Positions 15,846-21,653 of a stretch of 52,676 nt of DNA are shown piece by piece. This stretch comes from Eggerthellaceae bacterium (lineage in GTDB: Bacteria > Actinomycetota > Coriobacteriia > Coriobacteriales > Eggerthellaceae). Each line of letters starts with the position of its first letter. The first letter of the stretch is position 1. Position numbers and translations under genes: made by a program. The stretch spans positions 1 through 52,676 of the forward strand of contig JAFRGA010000092.1 of the NCBI GenBank assembly GCA_017434045.1. The letters run 5' to 3'. The notes beneath the pieces are model-generated. The model made no database searches and was not told where the DNA came from. It saw nothing but the letters and a program-made list of their open reading frames with translations.

Positions 15846-15891
15846 GATCACTCGTCCCAGGGGCGATCGATCACCCCTGGGGCGAGTGATC
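15846..15891. repeat. Long imperfect palindrome
   Basis: GATCACTCGTCCCAGGGG (15846-15863) and CCCCTGGGGCGAGTGATC (15874-15891) form an 18-bp stem with one mismatch and a 10-base loop. It lies between the tRNA terminator and the surface-protein remnant; its right edge coincides with the point where the remnant's reading frame opens. Confidence 0.8.
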
Positions 15892-16075
15892 ATTCTCGTT
15901 GTCCGTGACCTCCGACGTCATGCTCTACGCCAAGTGGGCCAAGAAGTCCTCCTCGACTACGACGAGCACGTCCCCCAAGACGGGCGACCCGATCGGCGAC
16001 ATCGTCGCGGCGCTCTCGGCCACAGCAGCGGTCGCGCTCTGCCTGGCGCTCCTCGCGGCCTCGAGGCGCGGGTAG
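15890..16075 (+). pseudogene. C-terminal remnant of a sortase-anchored surface protein (copy 1)
   Basis: The frame reads ...DVMLYAKWAKKSSS, a short Thr/Ser run, then SPKTGDP, a hydrophobic helix and the basic end ASRRG before a stop. LYAKW is the end of a Listeria-Bacteroides (InlB B-type) repeat, SPKTG is a sortase motif variant of LPXTG, and helix plus Arg tail complete the cell-wall sorting signal. The frame is closed by a stop just upstream (15887-15889) and has no start, so only the last 60 or so residues remain. A close relative is at 18328-18639. Confidence 0.8.
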
Positions 16076-16110
16076 CCCGCCTGCGTAGGCGCCTACACCC
16101 CCTCGCTTGG

Positions 16111-17376
16111 CTAATGGTTGTTCGCCAGCGATTCGAGCACCTTCCATCGGGCGTGCATTTCTTCGCAAAGACTGTCGGCAAGCCATCCGAGCTCGGGTAT
16201 GTCCGGATGGCTTCGAGCCGCCGCAGAGAAGGCGGGAACGACGTTTTCCACAAAGGTCTTGCATTGCGCACCGAGCTCATCTGCATGCACGCCGATATCG
16301 TTGGCAAATGCAATCCAATCAGAGGCGTCTATTTCGCCGATTTCGCGCTTGCCGTTGATGTCCATGCCCATCCTTGTCGAGAAACGCTCGTATCGAGTTG
16401 TTGGCACGAGGTCGTATGCGGGGGCAAGCTCAAGCTCCTTCCAGGTTTTACCGTAAAGCAGGGAGATGTTCTTCAGGTGGTTGTCGCAATTGCCGACGAG
16501 GTAATTGAAAAGCGAAATCTTGAGGAACTCGCTGAGGTCTTTGACTGGTCGCTTGGATTTCTGCCGGAGGAGGGCCGCAATGGCAGACGCAGTGGTCGGG
16601 CTCAGCTCGGAATACTTCGCCTGCGGAGCGATGCCGAACGCTTGCGCGATATCCTCTTGGTGGAGCCGGCTCACCCGCAAATCGCCATTATCCATGCGAC
16701 AAACCCTGTCGAAACGCTCTATGCAAAGAATCGGTCGGCCGGCAGAGAACAGCTCCACGTCTGGCGTGCGGATTCCCATGGAGCGAGCTGCTTTCAGGCA
16801 CAGGTATTCCAAATAGGGGATGTCTTCAAGGGAGCATACCTTCAGCACATGGGTTGACGCGGCTCCTCCGACAGGCTGAAACCACCCTTCGTCGAGGCGG
16901 TTGCCCGGTAGGTGCGCGAGCCCCGTCTTCCCTTGCGACCCGGCAAGCGAGAGCCGCGACTCCTGATTGGATTTCGCTAAAGAAGATAGGTCCTCGAACA
17001 TGTGCCGAAACTCTTCGCTTGAGAGGGGCACATACGAGCCGCTCACGATGGGAGGCTCTTCTTCCGTTATGGCGACATCTCCTATGATTTCCCGTCCGCA
17101 ATGAAGCAGGATGGTCAGGAAATCATCAGGCGTTGTACGAAGCGCGTTTGCGATGGCGGTGCGAGTTTCGTTTTCGGGAAGCAAGCCGTTGAAGTAGGGC
17201 ACGAGCTCTTCTTCGCTGAAAGGGTCATCGCGCAACGGGAGGGACAGCGATATTGCGTGGGCTCCGGAAGATTCAAGGTAACTTGCCGAGTATCGGAACG
17301 CGATGGGCCGATCAATGATTTCTCCGACGAGATGCGCATTCTCATCGCCTATGCGCCATACGTTGAGCTTTCTCAC
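16111..17376 (-). CDS. hipA: HipA-type serine/threonine kinase toxin
   Basis: This 421-residue kinase of the HipA family pairs with the HipB antitoxin; E. coli HipA phosphorylates glutamyl-tRNA synthetase and induces persistence. The N-terminal subdomain has FNGLLPE. The activation segment is SLAGSQGKTGL, with S143 corresponding to the self-phosphorylated serine. Catalytic and metal residues lie in YLVGNCDNHLKN (D298) and APAYDLVPT (D322), and IERFDR and HQEDIAQAFG match the family. All key residues are intact, so it may be active. It starts at GTG and overlaps hipB by four bases (GTGA). It lies inside the tRNA-Val island. The target in this host cannot be inferred. Confidence 0.93.
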   Translation of the reverse strand: MRKLNVWRIGDENAHLVGEIIDRPIAFRYSASYLESSGAHAISLSLPLRDDPFSEEELVPYFNGLLPENETRTAIANALRTTPDDFLTILLHCGREIIGDVAITEEEPPIVSGSYVPLSSEEFRHMFEDLSSLAKSNQESRLSLAGSQGKTGLAHLPGNRLDEGWFQPVGGAASTHVLKVCSLEDIPYLEYLCLKAARSMGIRTPDVELFSAGRPILCIERFDRVCRMDNGDLRVSRLHQEDIAQAFGIAPQAKYSELSPTTASAIAALLRQKSKRPVKDLSEFLKISLFNYLVGNCDNHLKNISLLYGKTWKELELAPAYDLVPTTRYERFSTRMGMDINGKREIGEIDASDWIAFANDIGVHADELGAQCKTFVENVVPAFSAAARSHPDIPELGWLADSLCEEMHARWKVLESLANNH

Positions 17377-17594
17377 CGTCCGCTCCTCTGAATTGCGAAG
17401 AGGTCGATTCCGAGGGTCTGGAGAACCCGTATCACCTTTCCAAGCTCCATCGTCTCTTTCCCGCGCTCTAGCTGTGAAATGAAGTTGATGCCCACACCTG
17501 CGTAATGGGCGAGTTTTGTCTGCGTAAGCTCTTGGTGCTTACGCTCGTTTCGCACTATCTTGCCAAGGGCTGCTGCATCACTCACTAGCTGCAT
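17373..17594 (-). CDS. hipB: HipB-type HTH antitoxin/regulator
   Basis: This 73-residue protein is a XRE-type helix-turn-helix domain: VRNERKHQELTQTKLAHYAG, then VGINFISQLERGKETMELGK and VIRVLQTLGIDL, the standard five-helix fold. HipB neutralises HipA and represses the operon. The start chosen is ATG 17594; the frame stays open upstream to 17867 but that part is non-coding and contains the operator repeats. Ribosome site is weak. Three copies of a 17-base motif just upstream (17609-17700) fit autoregulation. Confidence 0.88.
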   Translation of the reverse strand: MQLVSDAAALGKIVRNERKHQELTQTKLAHYAGVGINFISQLERGKETMELGKVIRVLQTLGIDLFAIQRSGR

Positions 17595-17608
17595 GGACTT
17601 CTGTCTTT

Positions 17609-17700
17609 CACTCGTACGGATTAATGCAGATGCATCATAGCATAATTCATTTGTACGAGTGAATACGATCGGACGATCTAGATATTCATCCGTACGAGTG
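17609..17700 (-). promoter_or_regulatory. hipBA promoter with three operator copies
   Basis: Three 17-base sites match ATTMATYYGTACGAGTG. Two face the plus strand (ATTCATTTGTACGAGTG at 17645-17661 and ATTCATCCGTACGAGTG at 17684-17700, 39 bases apart). One is inverted (CACTCGTACGGATTAAT at 17609-17625). A minus-strand promoter, TTCACT (17663-17658), 18-base spacer, TATGAT (17639-17634), has its -35 inside the middle site, so binding there would block transcription. HipB as the binding protein is inference. Confidence 0.75.
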
Positions 17701-17917
17701 TGCGTAACGATTCTTATTAGCTGAAGTCTGCTACCAGTGATTTGAACCCTGTGAGAGCTCGACGACCCACTGGGCCGTCGAAGCCCGAGCGCAACGGGGC
17801 GGTAGCGCGAGGGTCCTACGAAAACGCATTCCCGTGGAATAAGATGACGGCATGAGGCTTGCGCCATTAAGGACCGCGCAAGCCGGGTTGGCCCGGATTA
17901 TTCAGGAGGCGCTTTCC
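17701..17917. other. Intergenic, no feature seen
   Basis: About 217 bases between the hip operators and the next gene. I see no coding frame, tRNA or strong hairpin apart from the short dyad GCCGGGTTGGCCCGG near 17882-17896, just before the ribosome site of the gene at 17918. Confidence 0.5.
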
Positions 17918-18271
17918 ATGGCCACGTTGGAAAAGACTTGCAAGAGCTTGCTGCTCTACGCTACGGAAGCCTCTGCCTCGCTCGAGAACGCTTCGAGGCA
18001 AATGGCCTCGCTGGGCAAGCCGGAGCTCGAGCACAATTTCAAGGAGTACTCCTCGATGCTGAAACCCGCGGCCGCCGACGCGTTCACGTGGATGGACGAC
18101 AGGGGGTACGGCGTTTACTTCCTGTCCGGCACAAGGCCCCCGTGGAGCTTCTTCAATGAGGGCATGTCCTATTACGAATACTGGTACGTCATATACGAAA
18201 GCTCGAAAACCGCCGCGTCGCCGAACCCATCGAGCACCATGAGCCTCTGCGCCGCAAACGGGATAAACTAG
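17918..18271 (+). CDS. Orphan small protein in the tRNA-Val island
   Basis: This 117-residue protein has a well-placed start (AGGAGG eight bases before ATG). It opens with a helical segment (ATLEKTCKSLLLYATEASAS). An aromatic-rich middle follows (FTWMDDRGYGVYFLSG, then YYEYWYVIYESS) and then a Ser/Pro tail. I do not recognise a family. There is no signal peptide or membrane segment. It lies between hipBA and the second surface-protein remnant, in the same direction as the latter. It may be accessory island cargo. Composition and codon use look like real coding sequence, but the assignment rests mainly on the ribosome site. Confidence 0.6.
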   Translation: MATLEKTCKSLLLYATEASASLENASRQMASLGKPELEHNFKEYSSMLKPAAADAFTWMDDRGYGVYFLSGTRPPWSFFNEGMSYYEYWYVIYESSKTAASPNPSSTMSLCAANGIN

Positions 18272-18327
18272 CGAGTTCGGGCGCCGTCCTTGCGCGCCTG
18301 TATCGTCGCGATCGCGGAGAAGCCCGA

Positions 18328-18639
18328 CGAGGCCACGGCAAGGCGCCCGACGCGCAGGAGGTCGAGCACGGCAAGAAGGCGAAGAAACCTGCGAACCCCA
18401 CGGCCGACGGCTACACCTTCGGCGGTTGGTACAAGGACGAGGCTTGCAAGGAGGCCTACGACTTCTCGGCTCCCGTGACCGAGGACGTCACGCTCTACGC
18501 CAAGTGGACGAAGAAGTCCTCCTCGGGCACCTCTCCCAAGACGGGAGACCCGCTGGCAGGCGTATTCGCGGTCGCGCTCGCCCTGGCGGCCGCATCGGCC
18601 CTGGCCCTCGCGTTCTCGGGGCGCATGAGGCGCGGGTAG
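18328..18639 (+). pseudogene. C-terminal remnant of a sortase-anchored surface protein (copy 2)
   Basis: From GHGKAPDAQEVEHGKKAKKP the frame gives one complete Listeria-Bacteroides repeat (GYTFGGWYKDEACKEAYDFS ... VTLYAKW). A KKSSSGT linker, the sorting motif SPKTGDP, a hydrophobic helix and the tail GRMRRG follow. Upstream the frame is open but loses repeat character, and the preceding segment (IAEKPDEA) reads in another phase, so a frameshift or deletion has removed the bulk of the protein. It is the intact-looking partner of copy 1 (15890-16075): the two ends flank hipBA in the same orientation. Confidence 0.8.
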
Positions 18640-18837
18640 CCTGTCGGGTATGATAGGCGGTGGCCGGGGTGGCCCTGACTGCCGCTCGGGCTGTGCCGGC
18701 GCCCTTCCACGCTTCCAAAAAGTGGGGATATGTTTGGGGATATTCGCCAGTCATCGTGAGCTAAACAGTGCATACTCAAGCAACGTTTTCCCATGTCGGG
18801 GATATTCAATTATAAGGTGTGAACAGCTCTTTTGCTT

Positions 18838-18885
18838 CTTACAAGCACAAGGTCGGGGGTTCAAATCCCTCCTCGACCACCAGAA
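18838..18885 (+). repeat. Second copy of the tRNA-Val 3' end (attachment site)
   Basis: These 48 bases are identical to 15712-15759 (anticodon loop, T arm, acceptor 3' strand, CCA and GAA). The 5' half of a tRNA is absent, so this is not a functional tRNA but the far attachment repeat of the island segment. Confidence 0.9.
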
Positions 18886-18890
18886 TACTC

Positions 18891-18914
18891 AAATCGCCCT
18901 AACGGGCGATTTTT
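18891..18914 (+). terminator. Rho-independent terminator after the attachment repeat
   Basis: AAATCGCCC, loop TAAC, GGGCGATTTTT: a compact nine-base stem with a T run, directly after the second tRNA-Val repeat and facing the minus-strand lipoprotein gene. Confidence 0.8.
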
Positions 18915-18965
18915 CGTTTGTCAGCAAGACACCGTACCTGGTGTACTTCACTAACTGAGGAAAAG

Positions 18966-19754
18966 CTAGAAGGACGTGATAGAGCTCCCGCGCTTGCAGC
19001 TTGCACTGGGGTCGTCGACCTTGGTGTATTCATACTCGAGAATGGTTTTCCCGCTCTCGGCGTTAGTGATTTTGACGATGTTGCCGTCGGCATCGCATTC
19101 GATGGTGTATTTGCCGGTAGGAAGGCCATCGGAAATGTTTTCGCCAGCTTTCGTCTCCGTCACCGTGAGCGAGACTGGATTGTTCGAGCCGTCGAATTCC
19201 CATGTGTAGTCTATGGTTGCTTCATTTGCAGAATCCCCAGCTTTAAACACGATGTTCTTCTCCGTCAAGTAGCCGTTCTCGTCATACGAGCTTACGTTCG
19301 AGAACTCGTCGCCGAAATTCGTTGTCATCTTGCTGGGTATGCCGTTGATATGGTACTGGTACTCCGAAATTGCTCCGTTCGAGCCGACCACCTTCATAAG
19401 CTTGTCACCGTCGAAGGTCGATTCGTACGTAATCTCCTGCCCGTCGGGCTGGGTTATTTTAGTGGTGTAGCCGTTTTCATCGCGTTCGTACTTCACGACG
19501 CTCTTGTTGTCTCCGTTGACCGAAGTGCCCGTCACGGTATTGCCATGCTCGTCCAAATCGTAAGTAGTCGAGCCCAGTACGGAGCCGTCTTCCTGGTAAC
19601 GGACTATCTTCGACGCGACGAAAACCCCGCTGGGAGCCTCGGTGCTTGCTGCGTTTCCGCTTGCGGACGATCCTCCGCTGCTGCATGCAACCAAGATGAA
19701 CGCCATCGTGCCGATGAACGCCGCAACGAGTGCCGCTTTCCCAAAGTTCCTCAT
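18966..19754 (-). CDS. Lipoprotein with YD-like repeats
   Basis: This 262-residue protein begins with a lipoprotein signal peptide; the lipobox is LVAC (Cys24) followed by a Ser/Gly linker. The mature domain is a series of short antiparallel beta repeats, such as YDLDEHGNTVTGT, YERDENGYTTKIT, YDENGYLTEKNIV and IECDADGNIVKIT, in the style of RHS/YD repeats and MORN-like surface lipoproteins. This gives a beta-sheet surface protein of unknown binding partner. Ribosome site GAGAGGGA precedes the ATG. It lies between the second and third tRNA-Val repeats, so it may have arrived with the second island segment. Confidence 0.8.
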   Translation of the reverse strand: MRNFGKAALVAAFIGTMAFILVACSSGGSSASGNAASTEAPSGVFVASKIVRYQEDGSVLGSTTYDLDEHGNTVTGTSVNGDNKSVVKYERDENGYTTKITQPDGQEITYESTFDGDKLMKVVGSNGAISEYQYHINGIPSKMTTNFGDEFSNVSSYDENGYLTEKNIVFKAGDSANEATIDYTWEFDGSNNPVSLTVTETKAGENISDGLPTGKYTIECDADGNIVKITNAESGKTILEYEYTKVDDPSASCKRGSSITSF

Positions 19755-20097
19755 TTGCTGTCCCTCTCTTCATAGAGCCGATGATGCCTTCCTCTTGGAT
19801 TCTAGCATCTCTTCCGGGCTAAGCTTTTCTTCGTCGGTAACGAGGCTAGGCTTCCGAGTGAAGGTAGGAGCGCCGATTGGGCCGCATGGGCGAAGCCTAG
19901 AATAGCCTTCACGTTCTGCATCAAGTTCGAAGCGTCTCACTTTCCTCGCCGACCCGACCGGGTTCTTCGCGGTTATCTTGCACATTCCCGACGGCGCTTT
20001 CGTGATCCATATAGTTTTCTGCTTGTTTGTTCCACCTTTCACTCATCGTTTTCGCGTACGCTTGATGACAAGAAAACACGACCGAGAGGATGCCAGC
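19755..20097. other. Intergenic region, weak structure only
   Basis: These 343 bases between divergent genes contain CTAGGCTT (19846-19853) with AAGCCTAG (19893-19900) and GTGAAGG with CCTTCAC nearby, which could fold but are not diagnostic. An apparent minus-strand frame (19770-20042) has no ribosome site or recognisable content. I see no gene here. Confidence 0.5.
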
Positions 20098-20358
20098 ATG
20101 AAACTTGAAGGCTTGTCTCCCGAGTTGCGGGAAGAGGTCCTTGCGTGCGAGACGCCCGAGGAGATTCTGGCGCTTGCGCGAAAAGTGGGCCACGATTTGA
20201 GCGACGACGAGCTCGAGGCTATCGCCGGAGGCGACGACAAGTGGGAAATGATCGGATGCCCGAGATGCGATAGCTGGGACTGCGAGAAGCGCACCTCACT
20301 CGTAGGCAACACGTTTTACGTGTGCCTGCCCTGCGGCAATAGGTGGACGTACGACTGA
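20098..20358 (+). CDS. Small protein with Nif11-like leader and zinc-ribbon core
   Basis: This 86-residue protein has a helical N-terminal half (LSPELREEVLACETPEEILA, then LARKVGHDLSDDELEAIAGG). It closely resembles Nif11-type RiPP leader peptides, ending in a double-Gly cleavage-like site at residues 44-45. The C-terminal 41 residues contain five cysteines: CPRC, one in SWDCEK, and CLPCGNRW. The paired CxxC knuckles and aromatic spacing also fit a zinc ribbon. GAGAGG before the ATG supports the start; the open frame reaches 40 codons further upstream without support. No modifying enzyme or ABC peptidase lies nearby, so export or maturation would need functions elsewhere. It may be a RiPP precursor, or simply a leader-fused zinc ribbon. 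Confidence 0.7.
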   Translation: MKLEGLSPELREEVLACETPEEILALARKVGHDLSDDELEAIAGGDDKWEMIGCPRCDSWDCEKRTSLVGNTFYVCLPCGNRWTYD

Positions 20359-20549
20359 TAGTGTTTCCTCGACGGTCTCTGCGAGGACGCGTGAGGATTT
20401 GCCCGAAGGCTTGTTCACCACCTCGATTTTCGTTCCGACTAACGCTGACTAGATTTGCCCGCTTGTGTATCATGGTTGTGTAATGCGCCTGGGCGGCAGC
20501 CGTCGCAAGTCACGGGCGCTTTCGACGCTATGGAAGGGAGAGCGTTATT

Positions 20550-20978
20550 ATGGCCATCTGGAGAGACACGTTCTACAAGTGCGAGAAGTGCGGAAGCATC
20601 ATCATGAAGTTCGGCACCCAGGGCGGAACGCCCTCGTGCTGCGGCGAGGAGATGAAGGTGCTCGAGCCCTACACCGAAGACAACCCCGGCCCTGCATCTG
20701 CCGAGAAGCATCTTCCCGTCATGCAGCGCGGCAAGACTATCACCATCACCGTTGGCGACGAGGACAACAAGCACCCCATGGATCCCGACCACTCCATCGA
20801 GTGGATCTACATCTCCACCGAGATGGGCGCGCAACTCGTCAAGCTGCGTCCCGGCATCGACCCCTATGCCCAGTTCACCCTCAACGGCGATATCCCGCTG
20901 AGCATTTACGCGTACTGCAACAAGCACGGGCTGTGGGCAACCGAGGTCTTCGAGAGCATGCAGGACGACGACGAGTAG
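20550..20978 (+). CDS. dfx: Desulfoferrodoxin (superoxide reductase, two-iron type)
   Basis: This 142-residue enzyme reduces superoxide to hydrogen peroxide in the cytoplasm of anaerobes. The N-terminal desulforedoxin domain has its four cysteine ligands: CEKC (11, 14) and adjacent CC (30, 31). The catalytic domain has EKHLP (Glu52-Lys53-His54), HPMDPDHSIEW (His75 and His81) and CNKHGLW (Cys123, His126), giving the expected His4-Cys iron centre. It is therefore a complete class I (2Fe) enzyme. GGGAG precedes the start. Its natural electron donor is rubredoxin, not found in the window. It lies just upstream of the third tRNA-Val repeat, possibly inside the island. Confidence 0.96.
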   Translation: MAIWRDTFYKCEKCGSIIMKFGTQGGTPSCCGEEMKVLEPYTEDNPGPASAEKHLPVMQRGKTITITVGDEDNKHPMDPDHSIEWIYISTEMGAQLVKLRPGIDPYAQFTLNGDIPLSIYAYCNKHGLWATEVFESMQDDDE

Positions 20979-21007
20979 CCTGCAGGCGCCATTTGAGGGC
21001 TGACCTG

Positions 21008-21080
21008 CAAGTACAAGGTCGGGGGTTCAACTCCCTCCTCAACCGCTAAAACAACTGAGGTCCCCGCTATGGGGGCCTCG
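21008..21080 (+). repeat. Third, degraded copy of tRNA-Val 3' end plus terminator
   Basis: CAAGTACAAGGTCGGGGG, TTCAACTCCCTCCTCAACC and a following hairpin (GAGGTCCCC with GGGGGCCTC) align with 15716-15790, with several substitutions. Similarity continues beyond the hairpin (CATCGCCTGATTTGA versus CATCGCCTGGTTTGA). The substitutions break the acceptor and T stems, so it is not a tRNA. It is an old attachment repeat or a decayed duplicate. Confidence 0.75.
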
Positions 21081-21169
21081 CCTTTCTGGGGGTCATCGCC
21101 TGATTTGAGCTCCTCGAGGGACGAAGGCGTCAGTGGCGCCTTCGGGGTCGATTGCGGAGAAGCTCGTGT

Positions 21170-21412
21170 CAATTTATTTCGGTTCGGTACGATTTCGGCC
21201 GGTTTGGAGACTTCGATGACAAAAATTTTCGGTTCGGTACGATTGCGCGCACACTCCGAAGAGGCAGGCTTAGGACATGGCCTTGTGAGCAGGGCCTTTC
21301 CTAAGCCAGAAAATGAAGATTGGAGACTAAGCAATCGTACCGAACCGAAAATTTTTGTCATCAGGTCGCTCGAATTATCCAAAATCGTACCGAACTGAAA
21401 ATTTTGTCACAT
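21170..21412. repeat. Nested inverted repeat, MITE-like
   Basis: A perfect 32-base inverted repeat (21215-21246 with 21331-21362) surrounds an 84-base centre. The centre holds its own dyad, GGCTTAGG with CCTAAGCC. Outside it lies a second, diverged pair of the same sequence: core CGGTTCGGTACGATT near 21179-21193 and its complement near 21383-21397. The result is two direct copies on each arm. There is no transposase. It is probably a non-autonomous or dispersed structured element. Confidence 0.85.
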
Positions 21413-21446
21413 AGAATGCGGAGGCCGAAGTGTCAGGTCTTTTAAC

Positions 21447-21517
21447 AATGAAAAGGGACGGGTCCTTTTCGTCTCTCGGTCAATGATGAAAAGGGATGGG
21501 TCCTTTTCATCCCTCGG
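21447..21517. repeat. Two-copy palindromic repeat (AAAAGGGACGGGTCCTTTT)
   Basis: AATGAAAAGGGACGGGTCC... and AATGATGAAAAGGGATGGGT... are consecutive direct copies of about 35 bases. Each holds a palindrome with AAAAGGGA/TCCTTTT arms, a variant of the AAAGGGGACAGTCCCCTTT family. The copies lie about 140 bases upstream of the efflux adaptor start. Confidence 0.75.
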
Positions 21518-21653
21518 CTGGATTCCCCAGAATCATGCAGGAGCGAGTTTTTTCCAGGCAGACCTCAGATACTTTAGTAAACCTGTCCTCTTTCCTCACG
21601 TCGTTGCGCTAAATCGTGTAAAGTGGTCACATGCTGAAAGACGGGAGGCTTTT

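Larger units (their letters stand above)
15712..18885. mobile_element. Genomic island segment A between tRNA-Val direct repeats
   Basis: A 48-base direct repeat, identical in both copies, bounds this 3.2-kb segment: 15712-15759 (anticodon loop to just past CCA of tRNA-Val) and 18838-18885. This is the arrangement left by tyrosine-recombinase integration into a tRNA 3' end. Inside are an SPKTG surface-protein end, hipA, hipB, a 117-residue orphan and a second SPKTG surface-protein end. No integrase, replication or transfer gene is present, so the segment is a remnant or depends on functions elsewhere. A third, diverged copy of the repeat at about 21008-21050 suggests a second segment in tandem. 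Confidence 0.75.

Noticed and set aside
18838..18885. A second tRNA-Val gene
   Set aside because: Only the anticodon loop onward is present; the acceptor 5' strand, D arm and half of the anticodon stem are missing.
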